Of a stretch of DNA of 33,755 nt, positions 17,085 to 27,020 are shown in pieces. Each line of letters begins with the position of its first letter. The first letter of the stretch is position 1. The notes below the pieces were generated by a model that made no database searches, was not told the origin of the DNA, and saw only the letters and a program-made list of their open reading frames with translations. Source of the stretch: an uncultured Clostridia bacterium (GTDB lineage: Bacteria; Bacillota; Clostridia; Oscillospirales; Acutalibacteraceae); NCBI GenBank assembly GCA_944412445.1, contig CALYBJ010000026.1:1-33755 (forward strand), written 5' to 3'. Position numbers and translations under genes: made by a program.

Positions 17085-17828
17085 ATGTATTTTGGATCGG
17101 TTTCAATTATATTGGGAGCAACAGATGAAGATGAAGTTTTATATGAAACCGTTGATGCGCTTATGCAGTATTGCGACCGTAAAGATATTGATAAAATAAT
17201 CATCGTAAAAGCAAAAGATGTGTCTGAAGGTACAGAAAAAGCAATATTAAAAGCTAAAGAAAAATATGCGGGATATATAGAAGATTTTTTTCAGGAGCTG
17301 CCTTATGTCGGCGGAGCTGTTCAGGACGCATTAAAAAGAGTGAAATCAACTCATGTTATGCTGTTCGCTTCGGATATGGCAATAAGCCTGGAATGTGCGC
17401 CGGTACTTATTGAAGGCGCAAAAAAGAATCCAGATATTATATATAAGGTTTCACGATGGATGAGAAAGGACAGCTTTCATAATTACAGTAAGTCAAGAAA
17501 AGTGTTGAATAAAGCAGCCCAGCACTGTTTAAAATTTATGTATGGAGCAAAAGTGTCAGATTTTACTAATCCCGTGCAAATCGCGCCTGCAAAGCTGTAC
17601 AGGTCAATAAACTGGAAAGAACTGGGGTTTTCATTTCTTTTTGAAATGGTAATTGTGCCTTTAAGACTTGGTTGTAAGTTCGTTGAAATTCCGGGAAATT
17701 GCTATGGCAGACAGATCGGAAAATCAAAAAATTCAAGTTTGCAGACGGCAAAATACTTACTGACGGCATTCAGAGTAAGGTTTACTCCAAAAAACCGGCT
17801 GATGAAAAAAGAAACGGAGCTTCAGTAA
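17085..17828 (+). CDS. Family 2 glycosyltransferase, polyprenyl-phosphate sugar transferase-like
   Basis: 247 residues, ATG with GGCAGGTG upstream. A GT-A fold with N-terminal SVSIILGATDED, and FASDMAIS (Asp97) in the place of the usual DxD metal site. A C-terminal YGRQIGKSK with a following basic stretch recalls dolichol/undecaprenyl-phosphate mannosyl/glucosyl transferases. No membrane helices are evident. It is the last gene of the radical SAM operon, so its product is expected to glycosylate, or supply a sugar for, the same molecule. It overlaps the convergent hemW by 7 bases and no terminator lies between them. The donor sugar and acceptor are unknown. Confidence 0.78.
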   Translation: MYFGSVSIILGATDEDEVLYETVDALMQYCDRKDIDKIIIVKAKDVSEGTEKAILKAKEKYAGYIEDFFQELPYVGGAVQDALKRVKSTHVMLFASDMAISLECAPVLIEGAKKNPDIIYKVSRWMRKDSFHNYSKSRKVLNKAAQHCLKFMYGAKVSDFTNPVQIAPAKLYRSINWKELGFSFLFEMVIVPLRLGCKFVEIPGNCYGRQIGKSKNSSLQTAKYLLTAFRVRFTPKNRLMKKETELQ

Positions 17829-18940
17829 GAAAGAAGCTCCGATATAATAATGTTTGATACGAGAAAGCCTTTCGGCGTAAGGGATATGTTATTATCATTA
17901 ATATTTAAAAGTCCCTTGTCCTTAAACAAAATGGCTTTCTTTTTTAATTTTAAGGGAAAATCCTTTCCGAATTTTTCTTTAAATTTACTGATATCAACCC
18001 CTGCCGTAAGTCTCAGCCTAAGCATCAAGTATTCCTTTTCATCTCCGCCGAAATCTTCAAAAACAGCTTTTCCGCCGTTTACAAAAGCTTCCGTGTCAGA
18101 TGAAAAATAAAATCTCCTGCCGCCTATAAAGGAATGAGCCGAAGGACCCAGTCCCAAATATTCCTTATCATTCCAGTATTTAAGGTTATGACGGCTTTCA
18201 AAAGACGGTTTTGCGAAATTGGAAATTTCATACTGAAAAATTCCGTTTTCTTTAAGTTTGTCAATCGTATGAAGATACATTTCACAGGTTTCCTCTTCCT
18301 TTGGAAGCGGAAGCTTTTTTTGAAGCTTATAAAAGGGAGTGTTTTCTTCTATTGTAAGCATATAGGCGCTTATATGAGTAACTCCGGATTCAATGCAGAA
18401 GTCGATTGTTTCGTCAAGAGACTTAATTGTTTGATTCGGAACACCTAACATAATGTCAAGAGAAATGTTTGTTATTCCGTTGTCCTTTGAATTTTTAATT
18501 GCCTCTTTCACTTTTTCTTTATCGGCGATTCTTCCCAAAGCTTTCCTTTCCCTGTCAACCGCCGACTGCATACCCAAAGAAATTCTGTTTACCCCTGCCT
18601 CTGCCGCTTTTCTGAAAAAATCAAAGCTCACGGAGGAGGGATTACATTCCGCTGTAATTTCCGCGTCAGCTGTTATTTTATAACAGCTTTTAACAGCTTT
18701 TAATATTTCTGAAATATTGTCTCCTCCGATAATTGAAGGAGTGCCTCCTCCGAAATAAACGGTGTCGAACTCAAAGTCCGTATTTTTCGTAAAGTCTCTT
18801 GTTCTTCCGCCGGATTTGATTTCATCAATTAATGCGCCGCAGTATCTTTTTGAAAAGTCTTCATTATATCTTAAGGAATAAAAATCGCAGTAGGGACATT
18901 TTGAGCGGCAGAAAGGAATATGAATGTATAAGCCTTTCAT
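17822..18940 (-). CDS. hemW: Radical SAM heme chaperone HemW
   Basis: 372 residues. It begins [20 protein letters not shown], with cluster cysteines 11, 15 and 18 and Phe at the position where HemN has its extra Cys, which marks HemW. It also has VYFGGGTPS and the coproporphyrinogen-oxidase-like C-terminal domain with YEISNFAKP. HemW delivers heme to respiratory enzymes and has no proven coproporphyrinogen oxidase activity. Its start overlaps the lepA stop by one base (TAATG), so the two are translationally coupled, as in many Firmicutes. It is the last gene of the obg operon. Confidence 0.93.
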   Translation of the reverse strand: MKGLYIHIPFCRSKCPYCDFYSLRYNEDFSKRYCGALIDEIKSGGRTRDFTKNTDFEFDTVYFGGGTPSIIGGDNISEILKAVKSCYKITADAEITAECNPSSVSFDFFRKAAEAGVNRISLGMQSAVDRERKALGRIADKEKVKEAIKNSKDNGITNISLDIMLGVPNQTIKSLDETIDFCIESGVTHISAYMLTIEENTPFYKLQKKLPLPKEEETCEMYLHTIDKLKENGIFQYEISNFAKPSFESRHNLKYWNDKEYLGLGPSAHSFIGGRRFYFSSDTEAFVNGGKAVFEDFGGDEKEYLMLRLRLTAGVDISKFKEKFGKDFPLKLKKKAILFKDKGLLNINDNNISLTPKGFLVSNIIISELLSY

Positions 18941-20748
18941 TACTGCTCGTCCAGCTTAAGTATTGCCATAAAGGCTTCCTGGGGAACCTCTACCGTGCCG
19001 AAGGATCTCATTCGCTTTTTGCCTTCCTTCTGTTTTTCAAGGAGCTTCTTCTTTCTTGTAATATCGCCGCCGTAGCATTTTGCAAGAACATCTTTCCTCA
19101 GAGCTTTAACAGTTTCTCTTGCAATGATTTTTCCGCCTATTGCTATTTGAACGGGAATTTCAAACATCTGTCTGGGAATGTTGTCTTTTAGCTTTTCAGC
19201 GATTTTTCTTGCTCTTCCGTATGCCTTGTCCGAGTGAATAATAAATGACAATGCGTCAACAGCCGAGCCGTTAAGAAGCACATCCAGCTTTACAAGGTTT
19301 GATCTGGCGTAGCCCTTTAATTCATAGTCAAAGGAAGCGTATCCCTTTGTGCGAGATTTTAAGGCGTCGAAGAAGTCGTAAATAATTTCGTTAAGAGGCA
19401 GATCGTAGGTTATTTCAACTCTGTCCGAGGAAATATAATTCATTCCTCTGTAAACTCCTCGTCTTTCCTGACAAAGATCCATAATTGTGCCTACATATTC
19501 CGGGGGAGAGAAAATATGAGCGTCCGTTACAGGCTCCTCGGAAAAATCAATTTCCGCCGGATCGGGATATTTTGTGGGATTGTCTATTTCAAGAACATCG
19601 CCGTTTCTCATGTGAATTTTATAAATAACACTGGGAACTGTTGAAACAAGGTCAAGATTATATTCTCTTTCAAGTCTTTCCTGAATTATTTCAAGATGCA
19701 GAAGTCCTAAAAATCCGCAGCGGAAGCCGAAGCCCAAAGCGCCTGATGTTTCAGGCTCAAAGGAAAGCGCCGCGTCGTTAAGCTGTAACTTTTCAAGGGC
19801 TTCCTTTAACGCCTCATAATCGGCTCCGTCCGCAGGATAAATTCCGCAGAAAACCATGGGATTAACTTTTTTATAGCCTTCCAGAGGCTCGGAAGCGGGA
19901 TTTTCGGCAGTTGTAACAGTGTCGCCCACTCTGGCGTCCCTGACGGTTTTTATTGACGCGGTTATATATCCGACTTCTCCGGCGCAGAGCATTTTTGTGG
20001 GAGTCAGGGAAGTCGCAGCCATTTTGCCTACTTCCACAACGGTAAATTCAGCGCCTGTTGCCATCATTCTCATTGTGTCGCCGGGTTTTATTTTTCCGTC
20101 CATGATTCTTACATAAACGATGACGCCTTTGTAGTTGTCGTAAACCGAGTCAAAAACAAGAGCCTTCAGAGGAGCGTCGTCGTCACCTTCGGGACATGGA
20201 ACAAGATTTATAATTTCCTCAAGCACGGCTTCAACATTTTTACCTGTTTTTGCGGAAACTCTCGGAGCGGAAGAGCCGTCAAGACCGATAATTTCCTCAA
20301 TATCCTTAGCCACCGTATCCGGATCCGCCGCAGGCAGATCTATTTTATTAATAACGGGAACAAGCTCAAGGTCGTGGTCAAGAGCCAAATATGTATTGGC
20401 AAGAGTCTGAGCCTCAATTCCCTGGGTAGAGTCAACAATAAGCACGGCGCCTTCACAGGCAGCGAGAGAACGGGAAACCTCGTAGTTAAAGTCTACATGG
20501 CCGGGAGTGTCAATAAGATTAAGCTCATAATCCTTGCCGTCTAAACTGTAATTAAGAGTTACCGCATGAGCTTTTATGGTAATTCCTCTCTCTCTTTCCA
20601 AATCCATATCGTCAAGGATTTGCTGCTGCATATCTCTTTTAGCTACGGTATTTGTAATCTCAAGAAGCCTGTCCGCAAGAGTTGATTTACCGTGGTCGAT
20701 ATGGGCTATAATTGAAAAATTCCTTATGTTATCCTTTTTAACTTTCAT
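18940..20748 (-). CDS. lepA: Elongation factor 4 (LepA)
   Basis: 602 residues, full family length. N-terminal GTPase domain with [17 protein letters not shown] (G1), [10 protein letters not shown] (G2), DTPGHVDF (G3) and [10 protein letters not shown] (G4). The LepA-specific C-terminal domain ends [20 protein letters not shown]. It back-translocates or rescues stalled ribosomes. A GGAGG site precedes ATG on the minus strand. It lies 27 bases after the TraX-family gene and is directly coupled to hemW. Confidence 0.97.
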   Translation of the reverse strand: MKVKKDNIRNFSIIAHIDHGKSTLADRLLEITNTVAKRDMQQQILDDMDLERERGITIKAHAVTLNYSLDGKDYELNLIDTPGHVDFNYEVSRSLAACEGAVLIVDSTQGIEAQTLANTYLALDHDLELVPVINKIDLPAADPDTVAKDIEEIIGLDGSSAPRVSAKTGKNVEAVLEEIINLVPCPEGDDDAPLKALVFDSVYDNYKGVIVYVRIMDGKIKPGDTMRMMATGAEFTVVEVGKMAATSLTPTKMLCAGEVGYITASIKTVRDARVGDTVTTAENPASEPLEGYKKVNPMVFCGIYPADGADYEALKEALEKLQLNDAALSFEPETSGALGFGFRCGFLGLLHLEIIQERLEREYNLDLVSTVPSVIYKIHMRNGDVLEIDNPTKYPDPAEIDFSEEPVTDAHIFSPPEYVGTIMDLCQERRGVYRGMNYISSDRVEITYDLPLNEIIYDFFDALKSRTKGYASFDYELKGYARSNLVKLDVLLNGSAVDALSFIIHSDKAYGRARKIAEKLKDNIPRQMFEIPVQIAIGGKIIARETVKALRKDVLAKCYGGDITRKKKLLEKQKEGKKRMRSFGTVEVPQEAFMAILKLDEQ

Positions 20749-20775
20749 TTAATCCTCCGAAAAGAATGTGAAATT

Positions 20776-21489
20776 TTATATTATATAATAATCAATAATA
20801 AACAAAATTGCAAGATGCAGGGGATAGTAAGCATAAAAGCCCCATTTGGTAAAAAAGTTTTTTCTGCCTCTTTTTCCGTTGTAAAGGAGCAGCAGGGGAA
20901 CGCTCAGAAACAAACCTGTCATAAACATATTTTCAGGATTTTTATTTATATAAAAAGCGCAGGCAGAAAAAGAAATAAGGCAAAAGAAAATAATTTTATG
21001 TTTTAAATTTTCCCTGAAAATTCCGAAAGAAAGAATCCATAATACAGGGAAAAAGCTCCAGTCCGAGGTGTAGGATAAAAGGCAGAAAACAAAAATTAAA
21101 ATAATTTTGCCTAAAAAGTCGGTATCTTGATTTTTGAAAACCGTCAAAGCGCAAAGCCCCAGAGTTAACGGAAGCATAACGCTTGTGCCGAGAGTCGTCA
21201 GGCTGATACCGTTATAAAGACAAAAGGGGAAATGGGAAACGGCAGTAAACACAAAAAGCCTTAAAATGTATTTTTTAAGGTCTTTTGTAAAAAAGAATCC
21301 TTCGGCAACAAAAAAACACATAACGGGAATTGTTATTCTTCCGAAGAAGTGAATGATCTGTCCTTCCGGCGATGTTGTTTCAACCCATTTCCGGCCAATA
21401 TGGTCCACAGTCATGGCGATAACAGCAATAAGCTTTAATATGTTGCCGTTTAAGCCTTTTTTGCGATTCTGAGCTGCACGGGTGCTCAT
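20776..21489 (-). CDS. TraX-family integral membrane protein
   Basis: 237 residues with about seven membrane helices. The family landmark is near the N-terminus: LIAVIAMTVDHIGRK, then FFGRITIPVMCFFVAEGFF. TraX acetylates the N-terminus of F pilin; chromosomal Firmicute relatives are presumed acyltransferases of unknown substrate. The ATG overlaps the stop of the YitT-family gene by 4 bases, so it belongs to the housekeeping operon. There is no sign of conjugative genes around it, so a pilus role is unlikely. Confidence 0.85.
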   Translation of the reverse strand: MSTRAAQNRKKGLNGNILKLIAVIAMTVDHIGRKWVETTSPEGQIIHFFGRITIPVMCFFVAEGFFFTKDLKKYILRLFVFTAVSHFPFCLYNGISLTTLGTSVMLPLTLGLCALTVFKNQDTDFLGKIILIFVFCLLSYTSDWSFFPVLWILSFGIFRENLKHKIIFFCLISFSACAFYINKNPENMFMTGLFLSVPLLLLYNGKRGRKNFFTKWGFYAYYPLHLAILFIIDYYII

Positions 21490-22361
21490 AAATCGTTGTC
21501 GGTAGGCTTAAAGCCAAGACCGAGTATTTCGGAAGCGTCGGAAATTATAATAAAGGGGTGCTCGTCAAAGCGTCTTACGATTTTTCTCATTTTGGCAACC
21601 TCATGAGGACGGACGACAGATAAAAGCATATGCTTTTTTTCTCCCGTATAAGCTCCCTGAACGGGAAGAATTGAAACGCCTCTGGGAGTTTCCTGAGTAA
21701 TGGCTTTTGCGATTTCGTCGGACTTTGAGGTTATAATCATCATCATTTTTCCGCTTGAAGCGCCGTATAAAACAAAGTCGATGGCCTTGCTTGAAACAAG
21801 GAAAACAATAGTCGCATACAGGATGCTTTCAATATTTTTGTAAACCACGCCGGCAAGGAGAGCTATGCACATATCGCACATCATCATAAGTCTGCCCATA
21901 GAAATATGGGGAATTTTTTTTCTCAAAAGACGGCTTAAAATATCTGTGCCTCCGCTTGTGGAGCCTCTTGTAAATATAATTCCCAGACCTGCTCCCATAA
22001 GAGCTCCGCCGAAGAGAGCCGCAAGAAGCTTATCTCCGCTGTAAGCAGGCATAAAATAAACCCCTATGTCAATGAACAGTGAAGTAAGGAAGGTTGAAAA
22101 GAGAGTCTTTACAATAAATCGCCAGCCCAAAACCACAAAGGAAACAATAAACAGGGGAATGTTAAGGGCAAACATGGATGCGCCTATGGGCAGGTCCCAC
22201 AGATAGTTAATAAGAATGGCAAGACCGGTAACGCCTCCGGAAGAAATATCATTCGGAGACACGAAGCAGTTTACTCCGGCGGCATAAATCATACTGCCGG
22301 CAATACAGATTACAATATCAAGGAAAATATCCTTAGCGCTTTCCTTTTGATGATTAGCCAT
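21486..22361 (-). CDS. YitT-family membrane protein (DUF2179 C-terminus)
   Basis: 291 residues: five to six membrane helices in the first 200 residues, with NCFVSPNDISSGGVTGLAIL near residue 30, a family hallmark, and GSTSGGTDILSR in the middle. A soluble C-terminal DUF2179 domain (about 205-285) has ISDASEILGLGF at its end. YitT proteins are widespread in Firmicutes with no established function. GAGGTGAGG lies upstream of ATG. The gene follows mrnC by 9 bases and overlaps the next gene by 4. Confidence 0.9.
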   Translation of the reverse strand: MANHQKESAKDIFLDIVICIAGSMIYAAGVNCFVSPNDISSGGVTGLAILINYLWDLPIGASMFALNIPLFIVSFVVLGWRFIVKTLFSTFLTSLFIDIGVYFMPAYSGDKLLAALFGGALMGAGLGIIFTRGSTSGGTDILSRLLRKKIPHISMGRLMMMCDMCIALLAGVVYKNIESILYATIVFLVSSKAIDFVLYGASSGKMMMIITSKSDEIAKAITQETPRGVSILPVQGAYTGEKKHMLLSVVRPHEVAKMRKIVRRFDEHPFIIISDASEILGLGFKPTDNDL

Positions 22362-22370
22362 AACCTCACC

Positions 22371-24090
<1,720 letters not shown>

Positions 24091-24113
24091 TCATTACATA
24101 ATAAATCATTATA

Positions 24114-24142
24114 ATTATATCACATAAAGAATTGTTTATAAA
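24114..24142 (-). promoter_or_regulatory. Possible promoter of the obg operon
   Basis: On the minus strand a perfect TATAAT (24119-24114) is preceded at 17 bases by TTTATA (24142-24137), a weak -35 box. It is 33 bases upstream of obg. A second ATAAT lies just downstream, so the exact start is uncertain. Confidence 0.45.
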
Positions 24143-24204
24143 GAGTTTATATATAAAAATAAGGAAAATAATTTTATTTATATTTTTATTTTTTTATTAA
24201 AAGG

Positions 24205-24233
24205 TTGCGGTTTTTTGCCAAAAGTGTTAAAAT
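24205..24233 (+). promoter_or_regulatory. Promoter of the dockerin-peptidase gene
   Basis: TTGCGG at 24205-24210 and TAAAAT at 24228-24233, spacer 17, 39 bases before the start. Both boxes deviate by one or two bases from consensus. Confidence 0.55.
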
Positions 24234-24272
24234 CTCAGTAAAGTTTTAGGGCTGTAAAGGAAATGTGATGTT

Positions 24273-25298
24273 ATGAAAAAGCTTTTGATGTGTTTTTGTA
24301 TGCTCACGGCGCTTGCTGCGCTTATGTCTTTTACCGTGTACGGCGAAGAAGTGTCAGGTGAAATATTTTCTGAAATTGAAAGCGGAACCGCTGATGAATA
24401 CACAGAAAATGTTTCCGGGGAGGAAACAACCTTAAATGAAGAATCCTCAACACAGGAAATCCCTGTATATGAACAGGGTGATGTTAATTTTGACGGAAAA
24501 ATCACCGCCGCAGACGCAAGGCTTGCTTTGAGAATGTCCGCAAAGCTGGAATATGCCGATGAGTTAACGGTGCTTGTAGCCGATATTACACAGGACGGTA
24601 AAGTTACTGCGGCTGACGCGAGGCTGATATTAAGGAAATCGGCAAAGCTTGACAACATTACACAGGATGATGACGGCGAAAAGCATATTATAAAAAATGT
24701 ACCTGTTATAGGACAGTATCCTGATTATCCTGCCGGCTGCGAAACGGTGGCGGCAGTTATGAATCTTAATTACTTTGGTATGAATATAACTGTTGAAGAT
24801 TTTATAGATTTTTATCTGCCGTTGGGAACGGCGCCTTACTGGGAAAACGGAGATTGGTACAGCAGCAGTCCTGAGGATTGTTTCTTAGGAGATCCGGAAA
24901 GTGAAAAGGGCTGGGGAATCTGGGCGAAAGGAATGTTGCCTGCAATAGAAAATTATTTACTGGATATTAATTCAAGATACACGGCAGCTACCGTATACGG
25001 AGAAACCATAAAGAGTCTTTGCGAAAAATATATAGTGAATGATATTCCCGTTATGGTATGGGTTACGGCATATATGGAAACGCCCTATGAAAATATTACA
25101 GCTAATATAATAGGCTCCGATGAAACATTTACATGGATAAGTCCCAATCATTGTATGCTTCTTGTGGGATATGACAAGGACGGGTATTTTTTTAATGATC
25201 CGATAACAGGGGAGCTTGAAATATACGGAAAGGAAGAATCGGAGGCGGCTTTCAGGGGCAACGGCTCCCAGGCGATAGTAATAACGAGAAAAGGCTGA
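24273..25298 (+). CDS. Secreted dockerin protein with C39-like cysteine peptidase domain
   Basis: 341 residues. A signal peptide (1-24) is followed by an acidic Ser/Thr/Glu linker (25-66). A dockerin comes next, at about 68-128, with two intact loops (GDVNFDGKITAAD and DITQDGKVTAAD). Then comes a papain-fold domain of the Peptidase_C39_2 type (about 138-341): PVIGQYPDYPAGCETVAAVM carries the presumed nucleophile Cys156, and NHCMLLVGYDKDGYFFNDP carries His293 and Asp309. Dockerins usually sit at the C-terminus, so the order is unusual. Inference: a proteinase or amidase displayed on a cohesin scaffold, perhaps trimming peptides or cell-wall material. An inactive binding variant is less likely since the triad is present. 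The gene is convergent with the MATE gene. Confidence 0.87.
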   Translation: MKKLLMCFCMLTALAALMSFTVYGEEVSGEIFSEIESGTADEYTENVSGEETTLNEESSTQEIPVYEQGDVNFDGKITAADARLALRMSAKLEYADELTVLVADITQDGKVTAADARLILRKSAKLDNITQDDDGEKHIIKNVPVIGQYPDYPAGCETVAAVMNLNYFGMNITVEDFIDFYLPLGTAPYWENGDWYSSSPEDCFLGDPESEKGWGIWAKGMLPAIENYLLDINSRYTAATVYGETIKSLCEKYIVNDIPVMVWVTAYMETPYENITANIIGSDETFTWISPNHCMLLVGYDKDGYFFNDPITGELEIYGKEESEAAFRGNGSQAIVITRKG

Positions 25299-25307
25299 TA
25301 AAAACAA

Positions 25308-25329
25308 ACGGACGGCAAAAGCCGTCCGT
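25308..25329. terminator. Bidirectional terminator between peptidase and MATE genes
   Basis: A perfect 9-bp stem, ACGGACGGC and GCCGTCCGT with loop AAAA. It is flanked by an A-rich left side and CTATTTTT on the right, so it can serve both convergent genes. The right arm ends two bases before the MATE stop codon. Confidence 0.9.
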
Positions 25330-25330
25330 A

Positions 25331-26689
25331 CTATTTTTCACCGCTGATTTGTATTGAAGCAAACATTTTTCTTGATACGATAATGTAGAAGGCAAGACAC
25401 ATTATAAAAGCCGCGCAGGCGGAAATGGCTACAGCGGAGCCTATAAGGGTAAGGGAGCCGTCGGGAACTCTGCTGAAAAAGTAGGAAAGGGGAACACGCA
25501 CAAGGAAGGAGGTAAGAACGCCCTGGACCATAACGAAGGCAGTTTTTCCGATGCCGTTGAAGAAGCCAAGGAAACAGAAATTCATGGCGATTATAAGGTA
25601 TTCAAAGGAGGTGCCTTTAAGATACGCAGCGGCGGCAGTTATAACAGCAGGATCGTCCGTAAAAATGCTTACGGGATATTTTCCGAAGAAGAATGCTAAA
25701 ATAAATGTTAAAAATCCGCATATTAATGAAATTGAAAGAGTGAGCTTAAAGCCTTTTACTGCGCGGTCAGGCTGCTGAGCGCCGATGTTCTGGGCGGTAA
25801 AAACGGAAATTGAAGACATAAAGGAAACGGGAATAAGGGATAGGAATACGAAAAGCTTTTCCACAATTCCCACGCCGGCAGAATTTACAACGCCTAAAAT
25901 ATTTATAATGGAGGTTATTGCAAGGAAAGAGATTTGAAGGAGAAAATCCTGAACGGCTATGGGAGCGCCGATTTTCAGGATATTTTTAATTTCGCCCGAG
26001 GCTTTAAAATTATCCTTATTAAGGGAAAAGGGCAGCTTCATTTTTTTAAGATAGAAGAGAGAAAAAACAAAGCTCATGCCCTGGGCGGCAACGGTTGCAA
26101 GAGCGGCGCCTTTTGCGCCCATTCCGAAACCGGCAACAAAAAGAAGATCCAATACGATGTTAATGATGCAGGCAATAAAAACGAACAAAAAGGGAGTTTT
26201 AGAGTTGCCCATGCCTCTCAGGAAACCGCTTACGGCGTTGTAGCCGGTAATAAAAATCATGCCGGAGGCGCAGACGGTGATGTAGTCTTTTGCGGCGTCA
26301 ACAGCTTCGGCAGGAACATTCATGACGCTGATAATCTGAGGGCAGAAGCAAAGAACAAAGCCGGTGATTATAGCGGCAACGGCGATAAAGAGCTTAATCT
26401 GGGAAGCGGCAATATCTCCGAGTCTTTTAAAGTTTTTGCTTCCCACAGCCTGACCTATGCAGACGGTAACGCCCATGGTAAGACCGGTAACGATTGTTGT
26501 AAAAGCCTGCATTGTCTGGCTTCCGGTAGCAACGGCTGAAATATCTCCCGTTGATGAAAAATAGCCTACCACCATAAGATCAACGGCGCCGTAAAGAGCC
26601 TGAAGCACAAGGGAAAGCATCAGAGGCACCGAAAATTTAATAATGGGAGAAAGAATATTGCCTTTTAAAAAATCCGAGCTGCTGTTCAT
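25331..26689 (-). CDS. MATE-family multidrug/metabolite exporter
   Basis: 452 residues with twelve membrane helices arranged as two pseudo-repeats, the normal MATE size. Landmarks: PLMLSLVLQALYGAVDLMVVG in the first helices, and GFLRGMGNSKTPF and GFFNGIGKTAF at equivalent places in the two halves. It exports cationic drugs or metabolites using Na+ or H+. A GAGAGG site precedes ATG. The transcript starts about 118 bases upstream and passes through a terminator-like leader, suggesting regulated readthrough. Confidence 0.93.
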   Translation of the reverse strand: MNSSSDFLKGNILSPIIKFSVPLMLSLVLQALYGAVDLMVVGYFSSTGDISAVATGSQTMQAFTTIVTGLTMGVTVCIGQAVGSKNFKRLGDIAASQIKLFIAVAAIITGFVLCFCPQIISVMNVPAEAVDAAKDYITVCASGMIFITGYNAVSGFLRGMGNSKTPFLFVFIACIINIVLDLLFVAGFGMGAKGAALATVAAQGMSFVFSLFYLKKMKLPFSLNKDNFKASGEIKNILKIGAPIAVQDFLLQISFLAITSIINILGVVNSAGVGIVEKLFVFLSLIPVSFMSSISVFTAQNIGAQQPDRAVKGFKLTLSISLICGFLTFILAFFFGKYPVSIFTDDPAVITAAAAYLKGTSFEYLIIAMNFCFLGFFNGIGKTAFVMVQGVLTSFLVRVPLSYFFSRVPDGSLTLIGSAVAISACAAFIMCLAFYIIVSRKMFASIQISGEK

Positions 26690-26733
26690 AAAAACCTCTC
26701 AATATATAAAAATTTAATGTCAATTGAATTTTT

Positions 26734-26799
26734 ATATGTTCAAAAAAATACGCCAACAAGATATACCCTTGTTAGCGATAGTGTACCAAACGAACATAT
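26734..26799 (-). promoter_or_regulatory. Attenuator-like leader of the MATE gene
   Basis: In the minus-strand leader, a hairpin (26777-26751: GCG, one mismatch, AACAAG paired with CTTGTT) is followed by seven T (26748-26742), like an intrinsic terminator placed before the coding region. It is enclosed by perfect 8-base complements, ATATGTTC (26799-26792) and GAACATAT (26741-26734). Pairing of the outer arms would compete with the T-tract. It fits a conditional attenuator, riboswitch or leader-peptide system of unknown ligand. Confidence 0.55.
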
Positions 26800-26813
26800 T
26801 TAACTGCAAGAAA

Positions 26814-26842
26814 ATAATAGCATAAGGGGGATTTCAAGTCAA
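26814..26842 (-). promoter_or_regulatory. Sigma-A promoter of the MATE gene
   Basis: On the minus strand TTGACT (26842-26837) and TATTAT (26819-26814), spacer 17. The 331-bp gap 26690-27020 therefore holds the MATE leader and promoter on one strand and the acyl-CoA synthetase promoter on the other. Confidence 0.75.
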
Positions 26843-26947
26843 TATGTAAACAGATAAAACATTAATAAAAAATAAAATGAAATTTTAAGGAAAATTTAAG
26901 AAATGCAAAATAAAATAAAAATAATTATCGGAAAAAGCGACAGAAGA

Positions 26948-26976
26948 TTGAATTTTTCAATTAACTGTGATATACT
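26948..26976 (+). promoter_or_regulatory. Promoter of the acyl-CoA synthetase/acyltransferase pair
   Basis: TTGAAT at 26948-26953 and TATACT at 26971-26976, spacer 17, 44 bases before the start codon. Confidence 0.75.
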
Positions 26977-27020
26977 TATGAAGTTTTGATTTCAGAAAAA
27001 ATTAACAAGGGGAAAAGTGT

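Noticed and set aside
20776..21489. Conjugative element suggested by the TraX-family gene
   Set aside because: No relaxase, type IV secretion, integrase or other transfer gene is present, and the gene sits inside a housekeeping operon.
25934..26539. Plus-strand 201-codon frame opposite the MATE gene
   Set aside because: It is a shadow of the MATE coding strand with low-complexity composition (Asn, Gly, Lys), no ribosome site and no recognisable motif.
26732..26797. 21-codon leader peptide in the MATE leader
   Set aside because: The frame exists, but no Shine-Dalgarno sequence precedes the ATG, so it was kept only as part of the attenuator observation.
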